DNA of 64,000 bases from Shewanella avicenniae (GCF_017354945.1 NZ_CP071503.1:3286001-3350000), one strand, 5' to 3'. Shown: positions 1-11,594, counted from the stretch's first letter. Numbers and translations: made by a program. Notes: generated from the letters alone by a model not told the origin.

Positions 1-340
1 AAAGCTAATGAGATCGCAGACAGTGAGATCCCTACTTTTATTGCACTGAACACGGCGAATTAGCAAACCATCTCGGCGTTGAGTGTGCATGAAGTAGCGT
101 GCGGTTCTCTCGCTTCACTTGGACACTCCACGCTGCCGCGAACAAGCAAGCTCTTGTTAGAGTAAATGATGAGCACACAATCACTTCAAGAAGCGAAAGC
201 CCACCTTTCACAGCTTGATTGCTGCTTATTACTCACATACTTTAACCGAGAGAGTCGCCGGATTAATGAATAAAAACTGACGGTTTTAAGGAACTCGGGC
301 AAACTGATACCTCCTTAAACGGAAGTAAGGTTGTCGTAAT
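1..340. other. Left-edge region without a convincing gene
   Basis: The first 63 bases form an open frame ending in TAG that could be the last 20 codons of a gene starting outside the window, but nothing in the peptide is recognisable. A 35-codon ORF starts at 166 (two consecutive ATG codons) and stops at 273; it has no clear ribosome binding site and no recognisable family. The rest looks non-coding. Confidence 0.3.
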
Positions 341-697
341 ATGCACATGTGTCCAAACTGCACAGCGATGTTTGAAGCACCAATACTGCAGCGTCCCAAA
401 CATGCCTTATGGTATAAATACCAAGATGTTACGCTAGAATGTCCTTCGTGCGGTCAACGGCTGAAAGACACTTGGCGAGGAAAAATGTCTAAAAGTGAGC
501 TGTTACTAGTACTAATAGTTCTGCTCGCTGCGCTGTTAGTTATCCCAGCCCCCTATGCAAACTACGTGATAACGCTAGTTATTTTGTATGCAATATTTAG
601 AGGCGATATTGCCAAGCGCCAAGGTAGAAAAAGCAACACGCCTCGTTATGTAAAATTCGGTGCCAACGAAAGCGTCAAACACAGTGTTAACCAATGA
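341..697 (+). CDS. Small zinc-ribbon membrane protein
   Basis: 118 residues, function unknown. Two CxxC pairs near the N-terminus (CPNC at about residue 4 and CPSC at about 35) look like a zinc ribbon. A hydrophobic stretch at about residues 52-86 should form one or two membrane helices, followed by a basic tail. A purine-rich stretch GGAAGTAAGG lies about 10 bases before the ATG; an in-frame ATG two codons later (before CPNC) is an alternative start. It stands alone, convergent with dbpA. Real gene is likely, role not known. Confidence 0.65.
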   Translation: MHMCPNCTAMFEAPILQRPKHALWYKYQDVTLECPSCGQRLKDTWRGKMSKSELLLVLIVLLAALLVIPAPYANYVITLVILYAIFRGDIAKRQGRKSNTPRYVKFGANESVKHSVNQ

Positions 698-751
698 CTC
701 GGCCGCAGACATCTGAATTAGCAGTTAATCAATCCACGACGCCAAAGATAA

Positions 752-790
752 AAAAACGTACATAGCATTCGACATGTTATGTACGTTTTC
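752..790. terminator. Bidirectional hairpin terminator
   Basis: AAACGTACATA pairs with TATGTACGTTT across a loop of about 12 bases, with A-rich sequence on one side and T-rich on the other. It separates the convergent zinc-ribbon gene and dbpA and could serve both. Confidence 0.6.
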
Positions 791-838
791 GGTGAATTCA
801 GTGAATAACGATTAACGCAGTTACTACTGCAATGAAGA

Positions 839-2227
839 TTACCGCCCCATCACCCAAGCGCGGAACGACTTACCTTTCAGTTTACCTTTTGACAGCTTCG
901 CCGCAGCCACTTTAGCCAGCTGACGCTTCACCGCCACGTAAGCCCAAATATCGTTGACTTGGATTTTACCCACATCACTGCCGCTAATATCGGTACCCGC
1001 AGTCAGAGCCCCGAGAATATCACCGGGACGCAGCTTGTGTTTTTTACCGCCCTCGATACGAATACAGCTCATATTCGCCAGCAGCGGCGCGGTGTTTGCC
1101 ACTTCTGGCAGGTCGTCAAATTGCAGCGTGCCATAGCGGTCTTCCAGCAATGCCAAACGCATGTCGTCATTTGGCGCGACTAAACTCAGCGCGATACCTT
1201 TAGCACCGGCACGGCCAGTACGGCCAATACGGTGTACGTGCGCTTCTTGCTCAAAGGCCAATTGGTAATTGATCACCAAGTCGAGCGCATCTATGTCCAA
1301 GCCGCGCGCAGCCACGTCGGTTGCCACCAGCACCGCAGCGCTTTTCAATGCGAATGCCACCAACGCCCGATCGCGCTCACGTTGGTCAAGATCGCCATGC
1401 AGTGCAACTGCATCAAAGCCTTTGTCGGCTAAGAAGTCGGCCACATCTTGGGTTTCTTGCTTGGTGTTACAGAACACCACTGCGCTTTCAGGCCGGTGTT
1501 TCAACAGCAGTTGATACACCCCTTGGCGGCGACCTTCGATATTGCTTATGCGATAAAAGGTCTGCTGAATATTGGCGTTCACGGCGCTTTCAGCCACTTT
1601 GACTTCGACCGGTTGCTGCAAGGTTTCTTTTGCCAGCGCCAAAATTGATTCGGGGAAAGTCGCGCTAAACAGCAGGTTTTGCCGTTTACGCGGCAAGAAT
1701 GCGCGGATTTGATCTAACGCATCAGCAAAGCCCATCTCCAACATACGGTCGGCTTCATCCAGTACGAACTGATTTAGGTCGTCCAAGAACAGGCGGCGTT
1801 GTTCTAGATGTTCCAGCACCCGACCTGGGGTGCCCACAATGATGTGCGCGCCGTGTTCCAACGAGCCTATTTGCGGGCCAATGGGCGTGCCGCCACACAA
1901 GGTCAAAATCTTAATGTTGTGAATACCACGGGCAAACTTACGCAGTTCGCTGGCGACTTGGTCAGCCAGTTCGCGAGTGGGGCAAAGCACCAAAGATTGC
2001 ACCCGGAACAAGCTCACTTGCAACTGCTGCAAAATGCCTAAACCAAAAGCGCAGGTTTTTCCTGAGCCGGTTTTTGCTTGCGCTAACACATCTCGCCCAG
2101 CCAAAATCGCCGGCAAACTTTGCGCTTGAATCGGCGTCATCTGGGCAAAACCTAAGTCAGCCATGGTCGCAATAAGAGAAGGGTTTAGCGGCAAGGCGCC
2201 AAAGTCAGTAGCATTAGAAGCAGTCAA
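839..2227 (-). CDS. dbpA: ATP-dependent RNA helicase DbpA
   Basis: DEAD-box helicase of about 462 residues. It has the Q-motif region (MTPIQAQSLPAIL), Walker A (AQAKTGSGKT), DEAD (VLDEADRMLEMGF), SAT (LFSATFPES) and HRIGRTGRAG. The C-terminal domain (RIEGGKKHKLRPGDILGAL, then IQVNDIWAYVAV) is the RNA-binding module that in DbpA directs the enzyme to hairpin 92 of 23S rRNA during 50S subunit assembly. The frame stays open to 2254, but a TTG at 2227 preceded by AGGATC at good spacing fits known DbpA N-termini better. Single gene, flanked by terminators or gaps. The start is inferred. Confidence 0.93.
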   Translation of the reverse strand: MTASNATDFGALPLNPSLIATMADLGFAQMTPIQAQSLPAILAGRDVLAQAKTGSGKTCAFGLGILQQLQVSLFRVQSLVLCPTRELADQVASELRKFARGIHNIKILTLCGGTPIGPQIGSLEHGAHIIVGTPGRVLEHLEQRRLFLDDLNQFVLDEADRMLEMGFADALDQIRAFLPRKRQNLLFSATFPESILALAKETLQQPVEVKVAESAVNANIQQTFYRISNIEGRRQGVYQLLLKHRPESAVVFCNTKQETQDVADFLADKGFDAVALHGDLDQRERDRALVAFALKSAAVLVATDVAARGLDIDALDLVINYQLAFEQEAHVHRIGRTGRAGAKGIALSLVAPNDDMRLALLEDRYGTLQFDDLPEVANTAPLLANMSCIRIEGGKKHKLRPGDILGALTAGTDISGSDVGKIQVNDIWAYVAVKRQLAKVAAAKLSKGKLKGKSFRAWVMGR

Positions 2228-2455
2228 AGTAGATCCTGAACAAAAAGGGAGCAAAAAAACGGCGCTATTGTAACAGGTTGTTGAGTTAAAGCTTGTGTTA
2301 TCTCTGCGGGGTAACGGCTTTGCAGTAAATTAGCTGCGCAACAGCGCCTGATGCAAAGCGCAGTCTAGCTGGTGGACTCCAATAATGCGGGTCATGCTAA
2401 CGCGATAAGTCACATGTAGAGACCTAGCATGGTATAGCGTTAATGCTCGACACCA

Positions 2456-2740
2456 TCAGCGCCGTTGATGGCGATATTTTTCCAGTAACTGAACAGCTTC
2501 GCCAAGCAATTTGTCGGCAGGAGTTCCCCAATAGTTGACTAAAAAGACGCTAAAACTCAACCCAGAAATCAGTGAAAACAAGGTGGGAAGTTCATCCGAG
2601 ATATGGCTGAGCCAATCATGGCCCATCACGGTCACCGCCAACAGCACGCAGCCAATCACAAACGCCTGCCATTGAGACCGTTGTTGTTTGCAGTAGTAGC
2701 GCTCGACTTGCGCAACGAACTCTTTGTCTGTCATGTTCAT
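2456..2740 (-). CDS. Small two-helix membrane protein
   Basis: About 94 residues from an ATG with an excellent GGAGG six bases upstream; the longer frame to 2770 lacks one. A charged N-terminus (MNMTDKEFVAQVERYYCKQQ) is followed by two hydrophobic segments at about residues 26-44 and 52-70, then a basic end (LLEKYRHQRR). No family is recognised. It lies between dbpA and groEL with its own spacing, so probably monocistronic. Confidence 0.65.
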   Translation of the reverse strand: MNMTDKEFVAQVERYYCKQQRSQWQAFVIGCVLLAVTVMGHDWLSHISDELPTLFSLISGLSFSVFLVNYWGTPADKLLGEAVQLLEKYRHQRR

Positions 2741-2960
2741 AAAATCCTCCGTGCCGATAGACGCCAACATTCCGTTGTAACCTCTGGCGCAGTAGGTAAA
2801 CAGTAGTCCATTCCTATAGAGTTATGGACTAGCAAATTGTCGATTTTTAAAGCTGATCACAAGCCGTAGCGATAATGCGCCGTAGTTAACAGCAGGAAAT
2901 GCTAAAGCGCTCAAAAAGTCACAAACAACATGCTTGGCCTATTTTGTGGAGCTAAAAACA

Positions 2961-2992
2961 CAAAACCCTCGAACCTAAGTCCGAGGGTTTTG
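2961..2992. terminator. Terminator downstream of groEL
   Basis: Perfect stem CAAAACCCTCG / CGAGGGTTTTG with a 10-base loop. On the minus strand it ends in a T-rich run just after the groEL stop, as expected for the groESL transcript. Confidence 0.75.
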
Positions 2993-3047
2993 TTGAGTCT
3001 GGGTGATGAACTAAAGCTAAGCCTTAGTCATCGGCCAGCAAGATGGA

Positions 3048-4700
<1,653 letters not shown>

Positions 4701-4747
4701 TTAAATACGTTTAATTCGTTGGAATGTCGTGATGGTTCAAAAGTGGC

Positions 4748-5038
4748 TTAGTCTACGATAGCCATCAGATCTGATTCAGACAGGATCAATACTTCTTGAC
4801 CGTCGATCTTTTCTTTCTTCACGCCGTAACCTTCGTTGAAGATCACTACATCACCAACTTTCACATCCAGTGGCCGCACTTCGCCATTGTCCAAAATCCG
4901 GCCATTGCCTACTGCCAATACTTCTGCACGGCTAGATTTTTCGGCCGCGCTGCCAGTCAATACAATGCCGCCCGCTGAAGTGCTTTCCACTTCCAGACGT
5001 TTTACAATTACGCGGTCATGTAATGGACGAATATTCAT
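4748..5038 (-). CDS. groES: Co-chaperonin GroES
   Basis: 96 residues, the standard length. Begins [18 protein letters not shown] and has the mobile loop ([20 protein letters not shown]) that docks on GroEL. A strong Shine-Dalgarno (AGGAG) precedes the ATG. First gene of the groESL operon; the heat-shock promoter lies about 95 bases upstream. The lid heptamer caps GroEL during folding. Confidence 0.98.
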   Translation of the reverse strand: MNIRPLHDRVIVKRLEVESTSAGGIVLTGSAAEKSSRAEVLAVGNGRILDNGEVRPLDVKVGDVVIFNEGYGVKKEKIDGQEVLILSESDLMAIVD

Positions 5039-5132
5039 TTATGGATTCTCCTAATGACGTTTTGCCCAATTTCAGGCGAATTTTTAAGTTAAGAAAGGCG
5101 ATTACATCAATGTCATCGCCAGATGGTTTCCT

Positions 5133-5160
5133 ATATGGGGCCGCTTTTTACACTTCCAAG
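5133..5160 (-). promoter_or_regulatory. Sigma-32 (heat-shock) promoter of groESL
   Basis: On the minus strand CTTGGAA, a 13-base spacer and CCCCATAT match the RpoH -35 and -10 elements closely. The start point would lie near 5125, giving a leader of about 85 bases. Known groESL operons are RpoH-controlled, so position and sequence agree. Confidence 0.85.
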
Positions 5161-5315
5161 TGTTTGGGCAAAAAAATTTTCAAAAATTTTTCGGGTCATA
5201 TCAGTGTTTCCGCAATCAATTTTGTCGCACTTGGCGGATTGCTGGTAAAATCGCGCCGCGACCACAGTGGCCGCTTTCCTTTTTCATTTTCTCTTCTCAC
5301 GGGGTCATACTGACG

Positions 5316-6710
5316 ATGAGAGACAGACACGGGCTGCTCAGCCAGCCAATTGGTCGTGTACTGCTCAACATGAGCCTGCCCAATATGCTGGGTATCCTAA
5401 CGGTACTCGGTTTTAATCTGGTCGATACCTTCTTTGTCAGCCGCCTAGGTACCGACGCATTAGCGGCGATCAGTTTTACCTTCCCCATTACCTTAGTGAT
5501 TATCAGCATCGCTATCGGTATCGGCGCAGGCGTTTCGACCAACTTAGGTCGCTTGATTGGTGGCGGCCATGCGCCGCTTGCTAAAGTATTCCTGCATGAC
5601 GCGCTGCTGCTGAGCTTTGTGATCACCGTGATGCTGTCGTTGTTGGGCAGCATTCTGTTTGTGCCTTTGTTCAGTTTATTGGGCGCGTCGGAGTCTCTGC
5701 TGCCACTGATCCATCAGTACATGCAGCCGTGGTTTATTGGCGTACCGCTATTAGTATTGCAGATGGTGGGCAATCAAGGATTAAAAGCGACTGGGGATAC
5801 CACCTCGCCCGCCAAAATTCTTTCGCTGGCGGCGCTGATTAACTTACTGCTCGACCCTTTACTGATCTTTGGCATTGGTCCGTTTCCAAGGTTGGAGCTA
5901 CAAGGCGCGGCGATTGCCACTGTGCTGTCTTGGGTGGTGGCGTTAATGTTGTCAGGTTATCTGATCATCATTAAACGCAAACTGCTGAGTACCGCGAGGT
6001 TCTGTGTTGCTCGCTATCGCGCCAATTGGCGCCGTTTGGCTCATATTGCACAACCTGCAGCGATTATGAATCTAATCAATCCATTAGCGAATGCGGTGAT
6101 TATGGCCTTGCTAGCGCGGATGGATCACACTGCGGTGGCTGCGTTTGGTGCAGGCACTCGGCTGGAGTCGGTGATGCTGATTGTGGCAATGGCTTTGTCA
6201 TCCAGCGTTGTGCCGTTTGTGGCACAAAATTTAGGTGCTGGGCAGCCAGAGCGCGCCCGCCGTGCGGTATTGCTATCGATTCGGTTTGTGTTGGTGTTTC
6301 AAACTCTGCTTTATCTGCCATTGATGTACTTTGCTACGCCGATCGCTGGGCTATTTAGTGATGATCCGCAAGTGCTAACCTGGCTGACCTTTTATATTCA
6401 ATACTTGCCGCTGGCCTATGGACCACTGGGGATGGTGATCATCGTGGCAACGGCACTGAACGCTTATCATCGGCCGATGGCATCACTGGGGTTCAATCTG
6501 GTCAGGCTATTTGTGTTGATGCTGCCGTTGGCAGCCATTGGCGCCTATTGCTGGGGCATTAAAGGTTTGCTGTTGGCGCTACCGCTGACCAATTTGATTG
6601 CCGGTATTAGCTGTTACTTTATCGCCTTAAAAGTAAAAGAACCGAAAGATTTAAAACATACCCCAGAAGAAGATGCCATGCTGCAGTCGGAACAGATCAT
6701 TGGCAAATAA
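5316..6710 (+). CDS. MATE-family multidrug/cation antiporter
   Basis: 464 residues and about 12 membrane helices in two homologous halves, the MatE fold. The first helix region NMSLPNMLGILTVLGFNLVDTFFV and the LGTDALAAISFTFP stretch are typical. Such proteins export cationic drugs or metabolites in exchange for Na+ or H+. The open frame extends 52 codons further upstream, but that part overlaps the groES promoter and reads unlike a MATE N-terminus, so the ATG at 5316 is chosen. Divergent from groESL. Substrate cannot be told from sequence. Confidence 0.88.
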   Translation: MRDRHGLLSQPIGRVLLNMSLPNMLGILTVLGFNLVDTFFVSRLGTDALAAISFTFPITLVIISIAIGIGAGVSTNLGRLIGGGHAPLAKVFLHDALLLSFVITVMLSLLGSILFVPLFSLLGASESLLPLIHQYMQPWFIGVPLLVLQMVGNQGLKATGDTTSPAKILSLAALINLLLDPLLIFGIGPFPRLELQGAAIATVLSWVVALMLSGYLIIIKRKLLSTARFCVARYRANWRRLAHIAQPAAIMNLINPLANAVIMALLARMDHTAVAAFGAGTRLESVMLIVAMALSSSVVPFVAQNLGAGQPERARRAVLLSIRFVLVFQTLLYLPLMYFATPIAGLFSDDPQVLTWLTFYIQYLPLAYGPLGMVIIVATALNAYHRPMASLGFNLVRLFVLMLPLAAIGAYCWGIKGLLLALPLTNLIAGISCYFIALKVKEPKDLKHTPEEDAMLQSEQIIGK

Positions 6711-6751
6711 GACCTTTGAAATTGAGGTATGTACGGCTTAAGCAGTACAGA

Positions 6752-6790
6752 AAAAAGCGGCACATACCCACATATGCGCCGCTTATTTTA
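6752..6790. terminator. Terminator between the convergent MATE and fxsA genes
   Basis: AAGCGGC pairs with GCCGCTT across a loop of roughly 18 bases that contains smaller self-complementary pieces; T-rich on the + side and A-rich on the other, so possibly bidirectional. Confidence 0.5.
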
Positions 6791-6845
6791 TCGGAATTGA
6801 TTGCTGGCAGCGTTCGCTATTGGATCGCCATTCGCGGCTAAGTGA

Positions 6846-7442
6846 TTAACGTTTAGGTGGCTGATCGTGGTCGTCATCAAGGTCGTTTTCGGTACGGTCT
6901 TCAGGGCGCTCTTTAGCGTTATCGATAGGGGTACGCAGCCGCGACTCAGGTTTGACTTCTTCGGCCTTATGTTCATATTCACCATCGATAACATCGTCGT
7001 CTTGACGCGGGCGCGAGAAATCACTTGGGTTAAACGGCCCTTGCGAAAACGGATTATTGCCCTGGCCGAATCGACTGGTGACTACCTGCAACTGCAAGCG
7101 CTTCAACAGCATTTTCGCAATAGGGGCACGGGTAAACGGCGTGAGCATTAGTAAGCCGATCAGGTCAGTCATAAAGCCGGGAATTAACAGCAATACGCCC
7201 GCCAACGCCAGCATCATACCTTCGATAATCTCTTGCCCTGGCACTTCGCCATAAGCGAGTTTACGTTGCACGCTCATCAAGGTCACCACACCTTGGCTAC
7301 GCACCAAGGACACGCCGACAACCGCCGTGAGGACGACCAAGGCCAAGGTATTCCAGCCGCCTAATACTTCGCTCACACGCATCATCAGCGAGACTTCAAC
7401 CGCAGGCACCAGAAACAACAACACTAAAAATAGAAAAGGCAT
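6846..7442 (-). CDS. fxsA: FxsA-family membrane protein
   Basis: About 198 residues from the ATG opening MPFLFLVLLFLVPAVEVSLM; an upstream in-frame extension to 7502 lacks typical features. The FxsA domain has about three hydrophobic helices in its first 110 residues (including LLLIPGFMTDLIGLLMLTP), then a long hydrophilic acidic tail. In E. coli FxsA overexpression relieves F-plasmid exclusion of phage T7; its normal role is unclear. In E. coli it also sits near groESL, as here. Confidence 0.88.
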   Translation of the reverse strand: MPFLFLVLLFLVPAVEVSLMMRVSEVLGGWNTLALVVLTAVVGVSLVRSQGVVTLMSVQRKLAYGEVPGQEIIEGMMLALAGVLLLIPGFMTDLIGLLMLTPFTRAPIAKMLLKRLQLQVVTSRFGQGNNPFSQGPFNPSDFSRPRQDDDVIDGEYEHKAEEVKPESRLRTPIDNAKERPEDRTENDLDDDHDQPPKR

Positions 7443-7628
7443 GAGAGACACTTCATCATCAGGGACTTTTATAAACTTGGGGGCATTGGTCACAAATTTC
7501 AAGTATTGGCGTGGCGCTTAAGCTCACTGTTTCAGCAATCGCTTAATGCACTTTTACTGTAAAACACGTAAAGTAGGCAGCCCATCAAGGGAAAATTGTG
7601 ATGCTAACTCTCGGTTTTCAGGAGTTTT

Positions 7629-7958
7629 ATGGCGGAGTCAAATACTGAGGCAATGATCGTTTTTTGCAGCTTTCCAGACAGTGAAACTGCCTGTGCGATT
7701 GCCGATACGTTAGTCAAAGAACAGTTAGCCGCCTGCGTCCAAATCTCCGCGCCGATGACCTCGGTCTATCGCTGGCAAGGTGAGATTTGTCACGAAAGCG
7801 AAGTTGCCATGCAACTCAAATGTTCAGCCGCAGTCTATAGCGCATTGGCGCAACGATTGGTTGCATTACATCCCTATGAAGTACCCGAACTGTTAGCGGT
7901 CACTGCAACGGCGGGGTTACCTGCGTATTTAGATTGGATCAAAGACAATACAAAATGA
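7629..7958 (+). CDS. cutA: Divalent-cation tolerance protein CutA
   Basis: 109 residues, the usual length of the trimeric ferredoxin-like CutA1 family. Seen: CSFPDSETACAIADTLVKEQLAACVQ near the start, the conserved SVYRWQGEI segment, and the LHPYEVPELLAV block near the C-terminus. Genetically linked to copper tolerance; its biochemical role is unsettled. Its stop overlaps the dsbD start (ATGA at 7955-7958), implying translational coupling, an arrangement also found in enterics. Confidence 0.95.
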   Translation: MAESNTEAMIVFCSFPDSETACAIADTLVKEQLAACVQISAPMTSVYRWQGEICHESEVAMQLKCSAAVYSALAQRLVALHPYEVPELLAVTATAGLPAYLDWIKDNTK

Positions 7959-9793
7959 TGAAACGACTGCTCCCCCTGCTGCTTGGCGTTCTGGTATTGA
8001 TGACCAGTGCAGTTCAGGCCGAAAACAGCCTTACTAAAGCGTTTCCGTTCCTCAAAAGCGAACCTCAATTGATGCCGGTCGACCAAGCGTTTGCGTTTGA
8101 GGCCAAGCAACAAGGCAACATCGTCACGCTCAGTTGGGTAATTGCCGACGGCTACTACATGTACCGCGACAAACTTACAGTGAAAGTCGCCAATGCCGAG
8201 TTAGGTGACATGCTGAAGCCAGCGGGTGAAGATCATGTTGATGATTATTTTGGTAACCAGCAGGTATACCGTAGCTATATCGAAATTCCGGTAGCCCTTA
8301 AACAAGCCGCCGCCGATGGCAAGCTCAGCGTCACTTTTATGGGTTGTGCCGAAGGTAAACTGTGTTTTCCACCGACCACGCGCGATGTTGCGCTAAACGA
8401 AGTTGCCGCCAATGATGGCATTCTCGCCGGTGCAGCAAGCGACACTGCCGAACCAAACGCTGAGCCAGTGGCAGATGCGAATAATTCTGCCGCCAACCAA
8501 CCGCTTACCGAGCAAGACTCACTGCTCGCCCAGTTAGTGCACGGTGATAACTGGTTGCTGACGTTAATCTCTTTCTTTGTGCTCGGCATTGGCCTAGCGC
8601 TGACACCATGCGTATTCCCTATGTATCCGATTCTGTCGGGCATTATTGTTGGCCAAGGCGGTAAAGTATCGACGGCGCGCGCCTTTACCCTGTCGATGAT
8701 CTATGTGCAGGGCATGGCGATCACCTACTCGATTCTTGGCTTGATTGTGGCAACCGCGGGGATGAAATACCAAGCGGCGCTGCAAAGCCCACCGGTATTG
8801 ATTGGCATCTCGATTCTGTTTGTGTTGCTCAGTTTGTCGATGTTCGGCATGTATGAGCTGCAACTGCCATCACGCTGGCAGGAAAAGCTCACTGGTATCT
8901 CAAATAAGCAGCAAGGCGGCAAGTTAGGTGGCGTGTTTGTCATGGGCGTGTTGTCTGGTTTGGTGGCCTCTCCTTGCACCACCGCGCCGTTATCTGCAGT
9001 GCTCGTGTACGTGGCGCAAAGCGGTGACTTGTTGCAAGGCTTTGTGACCCTGTACGTGCTCAGTATGGGCATGGGCTTACCGCTGCTGTTGATTGGCACC
9101 TCGGGCGGTAAACTGCTGCCACGCGCAGGAGCTTGGATGAACATCATTAAGCATATCTTCGGTTTCTTGCTGATCATGGTGGCGATCATTATGCTCGGCC
9201 GCATCTGGCCGGGGTTAGTATCGGATCTGCTGTGGACCGTGTGGGCCATCTGCTTTGTGGGTTACCTGTTGCATCAAAACAAACTGACCGCGATCAGCTG
9301 GAAGCACTCGGCGCGTGAAGTGATTTTACTGTTGGCACTGCTGGGCAGTTTCTCTTACGGCTTACAAGCCGTGATGGGCTATTTAGGCTATTCAGTGTCA
9401 AACCATGTGAGCCGCAGCGGCGCACAACATGGCAATTTCAAAACCATCAAAACCTTGGCAGATTTTAAAACTGAACTGGCGGCGGCCAAAGCGGCAGGTA
9501 AGCCAGTAATGCTCGACTTATACGCCGATTGGTGTGTGGCCTGTAAAGAGTTTGCCAATATCACCTTTAAAGATGCCGAAGTGCAGCAACGCATGGCGCA
9601 GATGGTACTGCTGCAAGCAGATGTCACCGCTATGGATGCACAAGATGAAGAGTTGCTCAACGGCTATGATGTGTTAGGGCTACCCACCCTGCTGTTTGTC
9701 GATGCCGAAGGCAATTTGCGCGATGATTTGCGAGTCACTGGCTTTATGGGCGCTGATGAGTTTGCGCCGCATCTGGATCATCTACTGCAGTAA
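7955..9793 (+). CDS. dsbD: Thiol:disulfide interchange protein DsbD
   Basis: 612 residues. Signal peptide (LLPLLLGVLVLMTSAVQA), periplasmic alpha domain with the redox pair in GCAEGKLC, an eight-helix membrane domain with cysteines in LTPCVFPMYP and SPCTTAPLS, and a C-terminal thioredoxin domain with WCVAC. It moves electrons from cytoplasmic thioredoxin across the inner membrane to periplasmic DsbC and to cytochrome c maturation. The latter matters in an organism with periplasmic cytochromes such as the tetraheme protein at 54.0 kb. Start overlaps the cutA stop; a second ATG follows directly. Confidence 0.97.
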   Translation: MMKRLLPLLLGVLVLMTSAVQAENSLTKAFPFLKSEPQLMPVDQAFAFEAKQQGNIVTLSWVIADGYYMYRDKLTVKVANAELGDMLKPAGEDHVDDYFGNQQVYRSYIEIPVALKQAAADGKLSVTFMGCAEGKLCFPPTTRDVALNEVAANDGILAGAASDTAEPNAEPVADANNSAANQPLTEQDSLLAQLVHGDNWLLTLISFFVLGIGLALTPCVFPMYPILSGIIVGQGGKVSTARAFTLSMIYVQGMAITYSILGLIVATAGMKYQAALQSPPVLIGISILFVLLSLSMFGMYELQLPSRWQEKLTGISNKQQGGKLGGVFVMGVLSGLVASPCTTAPLSAVLVYVAQSGDLLQGFVTLYVLSMGMGLPLLLIGTSGGKLLPRAGAWMNIIKHIFGFLLIMVAIIMLGRIWPGLVSDLLWTVWAICFVGYLLHQNKLTAISWKHSAREVILLLALLGSFSYGLQAVMGYLGYSVSNHVSRSGAQHGNFKTIKTLADFKTELAAAKAAGKPVMLDLYADWCVACKEFANITFKDAEVQQRMAQMVLLQADVTAMDAQDEELLNGYDVLGLPTLLFVDAEGNLRDDLRVTGFMGADEFAPHLDHLLQ

Positions 9794-9840
9794 TTAAATC
9801 GCCAATATTGCCGCCCAATATGCAGCAAATTTGCCCGATT

Positions 9841-9870
9841 AACGGCTCCCTTAGCGGAGCCGTTTTTATT
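9841..9870 (+). terminator. Terminator of cutA-dsbD
   Basis: AACGGCTCC / GGAGCCGTT stem with a short loop followed by TTTTATT: a textbook intrinsic terminator 48 bases after the dsbD stop. Confidence 0.85.
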
Positions 9871-9929
9871 TACGCACCATAATCGCTTATGATGAATCTA
9901 TTCAAGGACATTCAGCACATCGCGCACTT

Positions 9930-11543
9930 ATGGAACCCGCAATTCTTATCATTACCCTCGCCTGTGGTTTGGCGGTCAATACCATCAATCTGCCGCCACT
10001 CATTGGTTATCTCGCGGCAGGATTTGTGCTGTATGTCTTTGGCGTACAAGCCGATAGCTTACCGCTGTTGCATTCGTTAGCCGATCTTGGGGTAACCCTG
10101 CTGCTGTTTGCCATCGGCTTAAAACTGGATGTGCGCAGCCTGTTTAAGGCTGAGGTTTGGGCGGGTTCGAGCTTGCACCTGATATTTTCCATCATCATCT
10201 TTATGCCGTTGCTGATGCTGCTCGGCGCGATTGGGGTTGCTCGGGTCGCCGATTTAGATTGGCAACAACTGGCGTTAATCGCCTTTGCGCTCAGTTTCTC
10301 TTCCACCGTATTTGCGGTAAAAGTGCTGGAAGACAAAGGCGATATGCAGTCGCTGTATGGCCGCGTTGCGATTGGCATTCTGATTATGCAGGATATCTTC
10401 GCGGTGCTGTTTTTAACCGTATCGAAGGGTAATTTCCCGTCGCCTTGGGCGCTGGCACTGCTTGGCTTGCCACTATTGCGGCCGCTGCTGTATCGCTTAT
10501 TTGATCGCGTCGGTCACGGTGAACTATTGGTGTTGTTTGGGCTATTAATGGCACTGGTTGGCGGCGCCTGGTTATTTGAATCAGTGGGAATGAAGCCCGA
10601 CCTTGGCGCCCTGATTGCTGGCATGCTGCTGGCGGGACATAAAAAAGCCTCGGAACTGGCCAAATCGCTGTTCTACTTTAAGGAGCTGTTCTTGGTGGCC
10701 TTCTTCCTCACTATAGGTTTGAACGGGTTACCATCGTTGGAAGACATCGGCATGGCCGGCATTTTATTGCTGTTACTGCCGCTTAAAGTGGTGATGTTTA
10801 TCTGGCTGCTCACCCGCTTTAGATTGCGTTCGCGCACTGCGATTATGGGCGCGTTTAACTTAGGTAACTACAGTGAATTTGGCTTGATTGTCGCCGCTGT
10901 GGCCACCCAAAAAGGCTGGCTACCGGCACACTGGCTGTTGATTATTGCTGTCGCCCTCAGTGCCAGCTTTCTGATTGCGGCGCCACTCAACAACATGGTG
11001 GCGCATATCTACGGCCGCTTTAGTGGCCATCTGAGCCGCTTGGAAAAATCGCCATTACATCCTGAAGATCGGCAGATTTCGCTGGGTAACCCGCGTTTTC
11101 TCATTCTAGGAATGGGGCGCATTGGTAGCGGTGCGTACGACGAGCTAAGAGCCCGCTTTGGCGACGTGATTCTGGGGATTGAGCACAAGCAGGAGTTGGT
11201 GGAATATCATCGTGAACATGGCCGCAATGTGGTGCAAGGCGATGCCGCCGATACCGACTTTTGGGACAAACTGGAACGCGCCCCCGCGCTTGAATTGGTA
11301 CTGCTGGCAATGCCGTATCACGCCGGTAATATCTTTGCGGTAGAGCAACTGCGTAAGCGCGATTATCAAGGCAATATCAGCGCCATTATTCAGTACAGTG
11401 AAGATGCTAATTCGTTGAAACAATTAGGGGTCAATGCCGTGTACAACCTCTATGAAGCCGCCGGTGCTGGTTTTGTTGACCATGTGATGAATCAACTCAC
11501 GCCAGTAGCAAACAACGAGCAAGCAGCGGAGTGCAATTCGTAA
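9930..11543 (+). CDS. KefB/YbaL-type monovalent cation:proton antiporter (CPA2)
   Basis: 537 residues. About 12 membrane helices up to residue 370 form the Na_H_Exchanger fold (LPPLIGYLAAGFVLY, LLLFAIGLKLD, FSLSFSSTVFAVKVL-like block). A cytoplasmic TrkA-N/RCK domain follows, with the dinucleotide motif FLILGMGRIGSGAY at about 389 and an acidic residue at the end of strand 2 (ILGIEHK). Such proteins exchange K+ or Na+ for H+ and are gated by nucleotide or glutathione-adduct binding. Monocistronic. K+ is inferred from the family; substrate is not shown. Confidence 0.87.
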   Translation: MEPAILIITLACGLAVNTINLPPLIGYLAAGFVLYVFGVQADSLPLLHSLADLGVTLLLFAIGLKLDVRSLFKAEVWAGSSLHLIFSIIIFMPLLMLLGAIGVARVADLDWQQLALIAFALSFSSTVFAVKVLEDKGDMQSLYGRVAIGILIMQDIFAVLFLTVSKGNFPSPWALALLGLPLLRPLLYRLFDRVGHGELLVLFGLLMALVGGAWLFESVGMKPDLGALIAGMLLAGHKKASELAKSLFYFKELFLVAFFLTIGLNGLPSLEDIGMAGILLLLLPLKVVMFIWLLTRFRLRSRTAIMGAFNLGNYSEFGLIVAAVATQKGWLPAHWLLIIAVALSASFLIAAPLNNMVAHIYGRFSGHLSRLEKSPLHPEDRQISLGNPRFLILGMGRIGSGAYDELRARFGDVILGIEHKQELVEYHREHGRNVVQGDAADTDFWDKLERAPALELVLLAMPYHAGNIFAVEQLRKRDYQGNISAIIQYSEDANSLKQLGVNAVYNLYEAAGAGFVDHVMNQLTPVANNEQAAECNS

Positions 11544-11594
11544 TAAAATCAACGCGCAGTCTAGGCTGCGCAATCGAATGAATTGCCATTCAAA